In this document: positions 45,966 through 57,189 of the stretch, piece after piece | Layout of the letters: every line of letters starts with the position of its first letter | Numbering within the stretch: the first letter of the stretch is position 1 | DNA from: UBA4658 sp002405485 | GTDB lineage: Bacteria; Planctomycetota; Phycisphaerae; Phycisphaerales; UBA1924 | Assembly: GCA_036823255.1 (NCBI GenBank) | Contig: DAISGC010000003.1 | Coordinates: forward strand, 35,355-99,354 | DNA: 64,000 nt | Direction of reading: 5' to 3' | Made by a program: the position numbers and the translations under genes | The notes under the pieces: model-generated | What the model was told of the DNA's origin: nothing | What the model saw: the letters and a program-made list of their open reading frames with translations, nothing else | The model's database searches: none

Positions 45966-47066
45966 TCACTTGCCCGCCTTGAAGAAGGTCCGCAGCGACT
46001 CGAAGATGTCATCCCGGCTATTCACCCGGCTGGTGACCACCTTGCCCGCGTCCGGCCCGCCACCGCTCGTCGGAAACGCCTCCCGCACCACGTTGATGAA
46101 GCTCCCCGATCCGTACGGGCTGGCGACCTGGCAGTAGCCGAACATGTTGCACTGCGGCAGCAGCCCCTTCTCGATGAGCTGCACGCACGTGCGGTTGTCG
46201 CTCTCTGAGGAGTTGTCGCCATCGGAGAAGTGGAACAGGTATGTGTTCCACTCCGCGGGGTCATAGTGGGCTTCCAGCAGCTCCTTGCACTTCTGGTACG
46301 CGCTGGAGATCCGCGTTCCGCCATCCTCCCGCACGCTGAAGAACGTCCGGCGATCCACTTCCTGGGCGGCCACGTCGTGCACGATGTACCGGCTCTCGAT
46401 CCCCTCGTAGTTTCGCCTCAGCCAGGTCTCGATCCAGAACGCCTCCAGCCGGACAAGTTCCTTCTGCTCGTCTCCCATCGATCCCGAAACGTCCATCATG
46501 TACACGATGAGCGCGTTGCTCTGCGGCTTCCTGACCTCCTCCCACGATCGGTACCTCAAGTCGCGCCGAATCGGGATGATCACCGGATCGTTCGGGTCAT
46601 ATTGACCAAGCGCAAGCTGCCGCTTGAGCGCCTCGCGATACGAACGCTTGAAGTGCCGCAGACTCGCCGGCCCGGTCGGGCGAATTCCCGAGTACTCGTC
46701 CCGAATCGTCGTGATCGTGTGCTGCCCCTTGGGCTCGATCCGCGGAAGCTGAAGCTCCTCGCCCAGAATGTCGGCAAGCTCTTCGAGTGAGACATCCACC
46801 TCCAGCAGGTGCTTGCCCGGCTGGTCCCCCCCCTGCCCCTTGCCCACGCCCTGCCCTTCCTCCCCATCGCCCATCCCGACGCCGCCAGAGTTGTCGCCAT
46901 ACCGGAACGTCGGGATGTCGATGTCGTGCACCGGGACCGAGACGTACTTCCCGCCCTCCTGCCCGACGAAATCGCCGCGGGAAATGAACCGCTTCAGGTC
47001 ACGGCGGATCTTCCCACGCACGATCTGGCGGAAGCGCTGATGGTCTTGTTCGATCTTGTTGATCAT
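45966..47066 (-). CDS. DUF444/YeaH family protein
   Basis: The 366-residue product fits the YeaH/YhbH family: INKIEQDHQRFRQIVRGKI at the start, GQHTITTIRDEY, LRYRSWEEVRKPQSNALIV and a von-Willebrand-like MMDVSGSMGDEQKELV (MIDAS-type DxSGS). YeaH is usually encoded with the Ser kinase PrkA and SpoVR; neither is present here, so the partner genes, if any, lie elsewhere. The open frame starts at 47162; the ATG at 47066 gives the family N-terminus. It lies 290 nt after the flippase-like gene. Confidence 0.92.
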   Translation of the reverse strand: MINKIEQDHQRFRQIVRGKIRRDLKRFISRGDFVGQEGGKYVSVPVHDIDIPTFRYGDNSGGVGMGDGEEGQGVGKGQGGDQPGKHLLEVDVSLEELADILGEELQLPRIEPKGQHTITTIRDEYSGIRPTGPASLRHFKRSYREALKRQLALGQYDPNDPVIIPIRRDLRYRSWEEVRKPQSNALIVYMMDVSGSMGDEQKELVRLEAFWIETWLRRNYEGIESRYIVHDVAAQEVDRRTFFSVREDGGTRISSAYQKCKELLEAHYDPAEWNTYLFHFSDGDNSSESDNRTCVQLIEKGLLPQCNMFGYCQVASPYGSGSFINVVREAFPTSGGGPDAGKVVTSRVNSRDDIFESLRTFFKAGK

Positions 47067-47355
47067 CCCGCCACACACCTCCAGTCCCCGGTGGGACAGC
47101 GACGCCATCGCATCGGCCCGTGTCGCACTGCCCATGCGGCCGCCCTGTGCGCACGCCGACAATCCGCCCCGATCGGGGATCGGCTCCTGCCGTTATCGGA
47201 AGTCCCCCGATCCATCCCCCACACTCCCCTGGACCCCCGCCGGTTCCGGCACCCCAACTTGGGTGGGAGCGTCCGACGCTCCCCCATTCCGTGCATACGC
47301 CGACCGGATCGCAACAGTTTCCAAAACCCGTCCGTGCCGCACGCACCGCGGAGTT

Positions 47356-48354
47356 TCAGGGGGCTCCACCGTGCTCTTTGGCCGCGTGCAGACGACGCGA
47401 GAGCCACACGTATGAGAGCAAGCCCACCGGAATCGCGCAAACGATCTCCGCCGCTCGTGTGACCAGATCCGCCTGGAGCCCGGGCAGGACTCCGCCCGCG
47501 GCGCCGGGCCCTGCGTCCTGACCCCGCCGGAACACACTGGACGCGATCCCGACCGTCCATTCCCGCAGCCCGAGCTGCACGGGCATCTGCCCTGCGATCT
47601 GCGAGACGCCGGCAAAGATCACGCACGTCGCAAAGTCGGTCGGCTCCCCGATGAGCTCGAAGGCCAGCATGTACCGCAGGGCCCACAGCAGCGTGTCGAG
47701 GACCCGCAGCAGCACGCACAGGCCAAGCTCCCGGATCAGCCCCGAGGCCACCGTGATCTGCTGGGCCCGAAGCATCCGCCCCGCCGCCACCAGGGCCGCG
47801 ACCGCTACCCCGCCCGCCCCGAGCACCACGAGCCACCGCAGTCCGGTCTGGCGGTCCACGGGCATCCCCAGGGCCACCGCCGCCAGCGTCAAGATGATCG
47901 CAACGCTTCCGGCGAGCGTCGCCAGCACAAGCACCAGCAGTGAGTGCGTGACCGGGATGCCGCTGATCACCCGGTGATATGCCACTCGGCCGATGAGCCC
48001 GGGCTTCATCGGCAGCATGTTCAAAAGCCACGCGCTCCCGATCAGCCCGCACATCTCCCACCATCCGACGCGCCCGAATCGGCGAGTCAGAATCCAGAAC
48101 ACGGTCGTCGTGAGCGCCAGGCTTGTGAGCGGCATCACCACCACCGCGGCCACCACCCACATCGGCGCTGATCGGGCCGACATCCACGCACGCTCCAGCG
48201 GCTCGCGCTGGACGAGCACCACCGTCACCGCCGCGACGATCAGGAAAACACCCACGGTCCACTTCAGCAGTGCCCCGAGCGTGCTCCGCCGCCCATCCCC
48301 GGGGGGCGGGCGAACAGGCAGATCTGTCGGTCCGCCGACTCGACCCATGCGCAC
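47356..48354 (-). CDS. Flippase-like polytopic membrane protein (LPG_synthase_TM type)
   Basis: The 332-residue protein has about seven to eight TM segments and the NMLPMKPGLIGRVAYHR segment typical of the lysylphosphatidylglycerol synthase TM/UPF0104 group, together with GQMPVQLGLREWTVG, which resembles the conserved proline-glycine-glutamate loop of that group. Such proteins are linked to lipid or polyprenyl-sugar translocation; the substrate here is unknown. It starts 4 nt after the stop of the large exported protein gene, so it is probably translated from the same mRNA. Confidence 0.75.
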   Translation of the reverse strand: MRMGRVGGPTDLPVRPPPGDGRRSTLGALLKWTVGVFLIVAAVTVVLVQREPLERAWMSARSAPMWVVAAVVVMPLTSLALTTTVFWILTRRFGRVGWWEMCGLIGSAWLLNMLPMKPGLIGRVAYHRVISGIPVTHSLLVLVLATLAGSVAIILTLAAVALGMPVDRQTGLRWLVVLGAGGVAVAALVAAGRMLRAQQITVASGLIRELGLCVLLRVLDTLLWALRYMLAFELIGEPTDFATCVIFAGVSQIAGQMPVQLGLREWTVGIASSVFRRGQDAGPGAAGGVLPGLQADLVTRAAEIVCAIPVGLLSYVWLSRRLHAAKEHGGAP

Positions 48355-48358
48355 GCTC

Positions 48359-51052
48359 TCAGAAGATCATCGGAACAGGAGCAGGATCGGGCGGGACGGC
48401 GGGCGGCAGCACCCGCTCGGGGGGCTTCGGCGCGGTCTCATTCTCCGGAGGCGAGCCACCCGGACGGGACCCGGCGCCCGAAGCCGACGCGGCCGGATCC
48501 TGATCCGGCGTCGTCTGGCTCTGGCGCGGCTCATGCCTGGGCGCCGACGCTGCGATGAGCTTCGGCACCATCGGATCTCGCGTCGTGATGCCCGGTCGAT
48601 CCTCCTCGATCCGACGCTTGACCAGATTGGCCAGTTCCGTCAGCCGCGGTGTGTTCAGCACCGCGGGGAGGCTGAGCAGCGGATCATCGGCCCGAAAAAC
48701 ACGTGTCCCGATGAGCACGGCCAGGACCTGCTCATCGGTCTCTTCCGCGGCCATCTGATCGACACGGAGGCACGGCTGCACCTTGCGGCTGGGCGGAAGC
48801 AACGAGAGCACCAGGATCTTGGTCGCCCGGTCCATGCTCGAGAATCGCCGTGCAAGAAGCTCGATCAGACGATCCAGATCGCCAAACTCCAGTTCCGAGT
48901 TCGGATTGGCGATCTGGAGCTTGAGCGACTGCAGCGTGTCCGAGAGCTCGCGCGGCCCGGCGACCTCGATCGCTCGCCGCAGCGCGTCGCCCACCGCCGA
49001 CGTCCGCGCCGGCGCGCTTCGCAGAAGAGGAGCCGTCTCCGCCGAGATCGAGCCCGGTCCCGGCTCAAAGAGCCGCTGCGGGGAGATCTCAAAGCCCTGC
49101 AGGACCCTCCAGCGGATGCGTGCCTGCGACGAGCCCACCCACTCCAGGTCATAGCTGAGGGCGCCAAGGTCGGGCCACACGATCGCTTCGACGCTCTCGT
49201 CGCGTTCAAGCCGCAAGCGTCGATCCATCGCGACGATGTGCACGTACTCGCTGCCGGGAAGCCGAGCGCTCCCCAGGTCGATCACCGGCACGAACATCAA
49301 CCGGCTGCTGATGGGCTTGTCCGCGCCCAGCGCCAGAGGAATCGGCGAGATATTGCGAAGCGTCACCCGAAGGGGCGTGCGCTCCACGGCGTTGATCTCC
49401 GATCGCAGCGGACGCACGTCCAGCGACATCACCCGTCGCGGCGACTCCACCATCTCCTCAAGCCAGATCGGCACGTCCGCGGCCATGGCCTCGAGTTGAC
49501 GGGCCTCCTCGCTGAGTGCGGGAAGCCGACCCGCGATGGCCCTGATCCGCGTTCGCGCATAGGCATCGGCAAGCTCCCCCGGCACACGGCGCATCACCCC
49601 GAAGTACCGACGCACGGCCTCGGCCTTGTCGCCGGTTTTCTCGGCCAGCACCGCAAGCCCAAGCTCGCACATCGGGTCGTCCGCGCCCGCCTCCAGCGCC
49701 CGGCGTGCCGACTCCGATTCCCCGGCCCGCAGCAGCCGCCAGGCTCCGAATCGCCTCAGCATCGCGGGATCGGTCGTGCCCAATCGGACCAGTTCGTCCA
49801 GCCCTTGCGCCGCTTCGGGCAGATCCAGCCCTGTCCACAGTCGCAGCCAGACCAGCTCCCTGAGCATCGTCAGACGGAGTTGCTCGGCCTGATTCTCGTC
49901 AATGTCGGATGGTCTGCGCGTCGGGTCGGTCAGCACCGCGATGGCCTGCTGGGTCGACGCTGCGAGCTCCCGAAGCGTGGTCGCGCTGCGCTCGGCGTCG
50001 CCCATGGCCGCGGCGCTCAGCACCCGCACCCGCTCGCGATCCGGAGCCAGTCGGACGTTCTCCTCCGTCGGCAGCGTGTCCACCGGAAGCCCGGCCTCCA
50101 GCAACTGCCGCCGCCGCTCGTTCACCCAACTGCGCTCCCGCTCCAGCATCCCCGAGAGTCGGCTGAACACGGCCTCCGGCCCCGCCGCGTTCCACTCGGC
50201 GATGTCGATCGCCAGCTCCTGTGCCGACGAGAGCTCGAGTTGCCTGGAGCTGGCAAGGACCCTCAGCAACCGTGCGAACCGCCATGCGCCGTCGGGGGCG
50301 CCGCCGGCGTTCAGTTCGCGCACGCACGCCGCCAGCGTGGCCTGATCGAATGGGTCCGCCTTCAGCACCGTCAGCAGCAGCAGTTCGAAGCGGCCCACCG
50401 GATCATCCACCCGCTGGGTGTAGAACGCCAGGGCCAGCATCGCGGCGTCCTTGTTCGTCGGGTCCAGCTCGACGGCCTGCGAGAGCATCGCCGCGAAGCG
50501 ATCCACGTCCCCGCGCTCCCGATAGAGCAACGCCGCGTCCAGCGCGAGCCGGCTGCGCACGCTCGCATCGATTCCGCGGCCGGCATCGCCCAGGAACGTG
50601 CCATACGCCGCCAGTCGCTCGTCCACCGTCTGCAGATCCCCGATCGCGCCGCTGATCACCCGGAGCAGCGCCACCGTGTCACCAGGATCGAGTGCAACCA
50701 GCGTTCTGGCGATCTCGCGGACCGTCGTCTCATCCCCGGCATTCTCCGCGGCTTCCATTCGAAGACGCAGCAGCGTCTGATCGCGCGGCAGCAGCGCCGT
50801 CGCCGACAAGAGCACGTTGGTCGCAATCCGGAAGTCGTCCTTCGTCGGGCTTTCCGCAAGCTTGAGGTCCACCAGCACCGTCCTGGCGACGGCGTGCGCG
50901 GCGAGCATCTCCAGGGGGTGCCGCTCAGGCGGATCCGGCTCCATGCCGTGCGCCATGCCGCTGGCCAGCAGCAGGGCCAGCGGGCCGATCACCCACCGCC
51001 AAGACCGCGTACCCGCCGGGAGTCGCGTGCGTCGACCTGTCCATGGCCTCAC
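48359..51052 (-). CDS. Large exported helical-repeat (TPR-like) protein
   Basis: The 897-residue product has a signal peptide (WRWVIGPLALLLASGMAHG), about 500 residues of TPR-like helix pairs (such as LLYRERGDVDRFAAMLSQAVELDP and AVLAEKTGDKAEAVRRYFG), a beta-rich stretch at about 560-680, and a Pro-rich C-terminus. The function is unknown; a scaffold in the periplasm is inferred. The GTG at 51052 is preferred over the longer frame because AGGAGG lies 7 nt upstream and the signal peptide follows directly. It sits between the small membrane gene and the flippase-like gene. Confidence 0.8.
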   Translation of the reverse strand: MRPWTGRRTRLPAGTRSWRWVIGPLALLLASGMAHGMEPDPPERHPLEMLAAHAVARTVLVDLKLAESPTKDDFRIATNVLLSATALLPRDQTLLRLRMEAAENAGDETTVREIARTLVALDPGDTVALLRVISGAIGDLQTVDERLAAYGTFLGDAGRGIDASVRSRLALDAALLYRERGDVDRFAAMLSQAVELDPTNKDAAMLALAFYTQRVDDPVGRFELLLLTVLKADPFDQATLAACVRELNAGGAPDGAWRFARLLRVLASSRQLELSSAQELAIDIAEWNAAGPEAVFSRLSGMLERERSWVNERRRQLLEAGLPVDTLPTEENVRLAPDRERVRVLSAAAMGDAERSATTLRELAASTQQAIAVLTDPTRRPSDIDENQAEQLRLTMLRELVWLRLWTGLDLPEAAQGLDELVRLGTTDPAMLRRFGAWRLLRAGESESARRALEAGADDPMCELGLAVLAEKTGDKAEAVRRYFGVMRRVPGELADAYARTRIRAIAGRLPALSEEARQLEAMAADVPIWLEEMVESPRRVMSLDVRPLRSEINAVERTPLRVTLRNISPIPLALGADKPISSRLMFVPVIDLGSARLPGSEYVHIVAMDRRLRLERDESVEAIVWPDLGALSYDLEWVGSSQARIRWRVLQGFEISPQRLFEPGPGSISAETAPLLRSAPARTSAVGDALRRAIEVAGPRELSDTLQSLKLQIANPNSELEFGDLDRLIELLARRFSSMDRATKILVLSLLPPSRKVQPCLRVDQMAAEETDEQVLAVLIGTRVFRADDPLLSLPAVLNTPRLTELANLVKRRIEEDRPGITTRDPMVPKLIAASAPRHEPRQSQTTPDQDPAASASGAGSRPGGSPPENETAPKPPERVLPPAVPPDPAPVPMIF

Positions 51053-51163
51053 GTTCCGACCTCCTGTCCTGACCTGCACTGACCTTTGCCTTGAATCCCG
51101 CGACTCAGCCGGCACGCGCCGCACACGACCTTTCGGGCGGAGCTCCGTCTCGAAGTGTTCACT

Positions 51164-51472
51164 CTACAGCCAACCGCCCACGAGCACCAGCAACGCCCCG
51201 ATCCATGGGGAGAGCTCGCTGGCGAGCTTCACGCGCGGGCTGGCCAGTGGGAAGCACCGCCCAAGCGCCAGCGCAAAGACGAACGCGCCGCCGCTGACGA
51301 GCACCAGTGACCCGACCCTCAGCCACCTGGCCGAACCCTCGCTCAAGGCGAGATCGCCGGCCTGGCGAGCGCCCAGCAGCACGCCAAGCCCGGTGTACAC
51401 CATGGCCAGCGCCCACGCGCTGACCACCAGCAGAAACAGGGCTCGAAGGGCCAGTGCCCGGGCCAGGGCCAT
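51164..51472 (-). CDS. Small membrane protein, three TM segments
   Basis: The 102-residue protein is almost entirely hydrophobic: LALRALFLLVVSAWALAMVY, WLRVGSLVLVSGGAFVFALAL and PWIGALLVLVGGW. It begins 10 nt after the rho stop and is therefore very likely on the rho transcript. I know no family. Confidence 0.7.
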   Translation of the reverse strand: MALARALALRALFLLVVSAWALAMVYTGLGVLLGARQAGDLALSEGSARWLRVGSLVLVSGGAFVFALALGRCFPLASPRVKLASELSPWIGALLVLVGGWL

Positions 51473-51482
51473 GCCGGTGTCC

Positions 51483-53576
<2,094 letters not shown>

Positions 53577-53888
53577 GCGGCTCCGCTTCTGCACTTTCAC
53601 GGTTGGTTTTCGCGGGTTCTTGGGGAAGGCGGGTCGCCGAGCGATACGTCAGGCGTGGCGTCGGCATGCCCTTGGATGTGGTACTCAGCACACGCTTCAC
53701 GCTCTGCGCCGTGCGCCTTCCCATGTGGACGCGGCGGGCGTGCGTCGGCGTTGTCGAACGACGAAAGCACGAAAACTGGTCAATCGGCATCGCGGACCCA
53801 CGTCCACGATCGCTCCCAAAGCCCTTCAGAACTCTTCGGCTTACCCCGAACTCCCTGCCGCAGTATAGCAAGTTCCAACCCGTCCGCG
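53577..53888. other. Rho leader/intergenic region
   Basis: These 312 nt separate rho from the end of the bPH-CoaE gene. I see no gene. It is long for this compact genome and could hold the rho promoter and an autoregulated leader; the sequence alone shows neither. Confidence 0.5.
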
Positions 53889-55073
53889 TCAAGGAGGGGC
53901 AGGAATTCCATCCGGCCCCGCCGTTTCGGCCCCGGCATCTTGCCGGGAGGAGCCCAAAGCCAGAATCTCCGCAAGAATGCGCTCCACCCGGGCGTGCGTC
54001 TGATCCGACGAACGCGAGTTGTCCACAACAAACCCGCTCCGGGCCCGCTTCTGCTCGATCGACCACTGAGAGCGCTCGCGTCTGGCCAGTTCCTCCTCGG
54101 TCCAGCCCCGGGAGGCCTGGACCCGGGCCAGCCGAACCTCGCGCGGGGCATCCACGAAGACGACCACATCACACTCTCGATCCACCCCGGCCTCAAACAG
54201 CAGAGGGGCATCCACGATGACGGCCCGGGCTCCGGATCGCCTGGCCTCCTCGATCATGTCCGCACGTTCCTGGCGGACGATCGGGTGCACGAGCGATTCC
54301 AGCTTCTGCCGCTGCACAGGATCCGAGAAGACGATCCCCGCGACCTTGCCCCGGTCGATGCGATCCCCGGCCAGCACCCCCGGCCCCCACCACTCAACCA
54401 GCCGATCACGGACGCTTGGCCGGTCCAATGCGGCCTTGGCGCGGGCGTCGGAGTCGATCACCAGACACCCGAGTCGCTCAAAGCACCTCGCCACGGTGCT
54501 CTTCCCGGCGCCGATGCCCCCGGCAAGTCCGATCACAGGCAGACGGCGCGGCGGGTTGGGCGATGATGGGTGTGCTCCAGTGGCGGGCATGGTCGATGAT
54601 TGAGCCGGCGAGCGGGCCGCGTCCAATCGGCTCCGAAGGCTGTCGCCGAGCCGATCACCCGCCGAGGCGTGTCTCCACACCAGGGCTCCGCCGGCCGTCG
54701 AGATCACGATCGTTTCAAGACCGAGGATCCGCTGGGCCAGGGAGCGATGCACCGCAACGGTTCGGACATCGGTCAGCAGCACGCTTGCGGCATCGACGCG
54801 AAACACGCCGGTGCGGACATCGGCTCGATCGTGAGAGAGCGTGTACCGCCGAGCGTTCCGGATTGCCGCGCCGGCAACCAGTGCGGCGAGCATGCACACG
54901 ATCGAGCCGAGCAGGCCCGTGCGGGAGGCGTTTGAGATCGCTGGGACCCAGACTCCGGCGGCGCACACAGCGATGCCGGCTCCGGCCAGAATCGCCCAGC
55001 CCTGAACAAACAGCAGCGTGGACCACGGCCCGGGGCGGACGCTCAGCGGAGTTGGGTCCGCTGACGCGCTCAT
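53889..55073 (-). CDS. coaE: Fusion of a membrane bacterial-PH-like domain with dephospho-CoA kinase
   Basis: One 394-residue frame has two parts. Residues 1-155 have two TM segments (LLFVQGWAILAGAGIAVCAAG; GLLGSIVCMLAALVAGAAI) followed by a bacterial-PH-like beta region (YTLSHDRADVRTGVFRVDA; VLLTDVRTVAVHRSL). After a Pro-rich linker comes a complete dephospho-CoA kinase, the last step of CoA synthesis: Walker A GLAGGIGAGKS (182-192), CLVIDSDARAK and IVDAPLLFEAG. An internal ATG at 54591 (MPATGAHPSS) could start a separate CoaE, but no stop ends the first part and no Shine-Dalgarno precedes it, so a fusion is most likely. Its start overlaps hpt by 4 nt (ATGA). Confidence 0.9.
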   Translation of the reverse strand: MSASADPTPLSVRPGPWSTLLFVQGWAILAGAGIAVCAAGVWVPAISNASRTGLLGSIVCMLAALVAGAAIRNARRYTLSHDRADVRTGVFRVDAASVLLTDVRTVAVHRSLAQRILGLETIVISTAGGALVWRHASAGDRLGDSLRSRLDAARSPAQSSTMPATGAHPSSPNPPRRLPVIGLAGGIGAGKSTVARCFERLGCLVIDSDARAKAALDRPSVRDRLVEWWGPGVLAGDRIDRGKVAGIVFSDPVQRQKLESLVHPIVRQERADMIEEARRSGARAVIVDAPLLFEAGVDRECDVVVFVDAPREVRLARVQASRGWTEEELARRERSQWSIEQKRARSGFVVDNSRSSDQTHARVERILAEILALGSSRQDAGAETAGPDGIPAPP

Positions 55074-55618
55074 CCCAGCACGCCGATGTCGGGAAGGTTG
55101 CGATACGCACCGTCATAGTCCAGCCCGTACCCGATGACGAACTCGTCGCCGATGTCGAATCCGACATACTCGACGGCGACCTGCTCCTGCCGGCGACCGG
55201 TGGCCTCGTCCTTGCGCAGCAGCACCGCGATCCGGAGCGAGGCGGGATTCTGCGCCATGATCATGCGTCTGAGCAGGCCGAGAGTCTTTCCGGAGTCCAG
55301 GATGTCATCGACGATGAGCACGTCCGCGCCGGCCAGATCCGTCGGGATGCCCCCGTGGATGTTGGCTCCCTGCGTGGTCGTGGCCGCTCCCGGATAGCTG
55401 GAGATCGTCACCGGGCGGATGGTCATCTTGACGGGGATGTTCCGGATGAGATCGGCGAGGAAGATGATCGACCCCGTGAGCACCGGCACCACGACCAGCG
55501 GACGCGACGGCCCGCCGGCGTGCGCGGCGCGAACATCCTCGGAGATCTGCCTCCCGAGTTCGGCGACTCGCGCGGCGATGCGGTCCTTGGAGATGAGCAC
55601 ACGAATGGACTCGGGCAT
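55070..55618 (-). CDS. hpt: Hypoxanthine phosphoribosyltransferase
   Basis: A purine salvage enzyme that makes IMP/GMP from hypoxanthine/guanine and PRPP. The PRPP motif VLIVDDILDSGKTL and the preceding VVPVLTGSIIFLADL and SSYPGAATTTQG segments are diagnostic. The 182-residue length is standard. The ATG at 55618 gives the typical N-terminus although the frame is open further. Its stop overlaps the start of the bPH-CoaE gene, so the two are probably translationally coupled, with rsmB 94 nt upstream. Confidence 0.95.
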   Translation of the reverse strand: MPESIRVLISKDRIAARVAELGRQISEDVRAAHAGGPSRPLVVVPVLTGSIIFLADLIRNIPVKMTIRPVTISSYPGAATTTQGANIHGGIPTDLAGADVLIVDDILDSGKTLGLLRRMIMAQNPASLRIAVLLRKDEATGRRQEQVAVEYVGFDIGDEFVIGYGLDYDGAYRNLPDIGVLG

Positions 55619-55712
55619 GCGGGAATCGTACCGATGGTCGTGCCCCGCAGGTCGACCCACCCGACCCGGCGCACCCGCCAACGAGCGGTTTCGCGAGCCG
55701 ATCCCGATCGGC

Positions 55713-57149
55713 TCACCCAAGGAGCCCGGCGAACGACCCATCGGAGTAGCTCGTCGCAGGATCGCCCGGCACGCCACTGGGCATCCGCCGATGCTGGCGA
55801 GACACCCCGAGCGCGTGCCACTTGTCCGCCCAGGCGGTCTGCTGAGTGTTCTCCTCGGCCTCCAGTGAACAGGTCGAGTACAGCACCTTGCCGCAGCGCG
55901 GCGAGCCAAAGTCCCGCAGCAGCGGGAGAGCGTCGGCTAGGATCTGCTTCTGCACCCCGACCAGCGACTTCAGCCCCTCGGCGCTGAACCGGTACCGAGC
56001 CTCCGGCCGACGCGCAAGCACGCCGGTGTTCGAACAGGGCACATCGAGAAGCGTGAGATCGGCCTTGCCCGCGAACCGCTCCCGGACCTGTCGCATCGGC
56101 AGGACGCTCACCTGGTCGCTGCCCTTGAAGACCGCGGCGAGGGTCGCAAAGCGACCGTCGTCGACATCGGTCGCGATGATCTTCGCGCTCGGAAACGTCG
56201 CCGCCAGTTGCCGGGTCTTGGTCCCCTGCCCCGCGCAAAGGTCCAGGACCAGCCCGGGCCGAAGGTCCGCGACACTCTGCACCGCCAGGGCCGAAGCCGC
56301 ATCCTGCACCCAGAGATCCCGTCGTGAGGCCAGCAGCGCGGGCAACTCGGCGGGCGGGCCGACGAACACCGCGTGCCCGGGCACGCCGTGCGGCACGAGC
56401 ACCTCTGACGCCCATGGCTCCCGCGCATGGGTGACGTTCACGACCGTCGGTGGGTGGCAAGCGCCGTGCATCGCGAGCGTTCGCACCTCGCGCATCGACA
56501 TGGACCTTGACCAGTGCCGGAGCAGCGGCACGGGATGGCTCGTGGCGATCGAGAGGCGTTCCAGTTCGTCCTCGGGAAGGATCGGCTGGGTGAGCGCGAT
56601 CGCGCCCCCGTCGTGCGTCGGGACCTCGTCTCGCCCGCCCGCATAGCGCGGACGCCGCGCCGCCCCCGGGTCGTCGCTGCGATACGCCGCCAGCTTCCGA
56701 AGCACGGCGTTGGCCATGGCCCCGGCTCCCGGGCGGATGACCTTCTTGGCCCACTCCACCGCGTGGTTGATTGCGGCGTGGGCTGGGACTCGATCCAGAA
56801 TGACGATCTGTGCGGCACAGGCCATGAGCACGCCGCGGAGCTTGGGCTCCAGTTCGCCGATCGGGCGATCGACGCAGCGGGCAAGCAGAAACTCCAGGAG
56901 CAGCCAGTGCCGGACCGCCGCGTCGTAGACGGCGTGGACAAACGCCCTGTCCAGATCCGTCAGGTTCGGCTCTGCGTCGAGGATCCGCTGGAGCGCGTGC
57001 AGGTCGAACTCCGGATAGTGGCGTGCCTGCCGGGCCAGGACCCGGCAGATCACATGCCTCGCCGCGTCTCCCAGCGGCGCGGGCTTGCGGTCGCCCGCGT
57101 CGTCGGCGGACGGGCTCTTGGCCGGCGTGCGGGAGCGGGGTCTTGGCAC
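55713..57149 (-). CDS. rsmB: 16S rRNA (cytosine-C5)-methyltransferase RsmB-like
   Basis: The N-terminal NusB-like domain (YPEFDLHALQRILDAE, DLDRAFVHAVYDAAVRHW, PAHAAINHAVEWAKKV) is joined to a Rossmann SAM methyltransferase with VLDLCAGQGTKTRQLA (motif I), DVPCSNTGVLARRPE (motif IV Cys) and YSTCSLEAEEN (motif VI catalytic Cys). Together these are typical of RsmB, which methylates C967 of 16S rRNA. The 478-residue length is slightly above the E. coli protein. It is divergent from a histidine kinase gene, with only 40 nt between the starts. Confidence 0.92.
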   Translation of the reverse strand: MPRPRSRTPAKSPSADDAGDRKPAPLGDAARHVICRVLARQARHYPEFDLHALQRILDAEPNLTDLDRAFVHAVYDAAVRHWLLLEFLLARCVDRPIGELEPKLRGVLMACAAQIVILDRVPAHAAINHAVEWAKKVIRPGAGAMANAVLRKLAAYRSDDPGAARRPRYAGGRDEVPTHDGGAIALTQPILPEDELERLSIATSHPVPLLRHWSRSMSMREVRTLAMHGACHPPTVVNVTHAREPWASEVLVPHGVPGHAVFVGPPAELPALLASRRDLWVQDAASALAVQSVADLRPGLVLDLCAGQGTKTRQLAATFPSAKIIATDVDDGRFATLAAVFKGSDQVSVLPMRQVRERFAGKADLTLLDVPCSNTGVLARRPEARYRFSAEGLKSLVGVQKQILADALPLLRDFGSPRCGKVLYSTCSLEAEENTQQTAWADKWHALGVSRQHRRMPSGVPGDPATSYSDGSFAGLLG

Positions 57150-57189
57150 GGAGCCATGGTAGCGTCAACAATGTGCGGTCCGCATCCAG

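Noticed and set aside
47993..51082. 1029-codon plus-strand open frame opposite the exported helical-repeat gene
   Set aside because: Its Arg/His/Pro-rich translation is typical of an antisense frame; the minus-strand gene has a signal peptide and AGGAGG.
54574..54594. Separate coaE gene starting at the internal ATG 54591
   Set aside because: No stop ends the upstream PH-like part and no Shine-Dalgarno is present; a fusion is simpler, but the alternative is noted.
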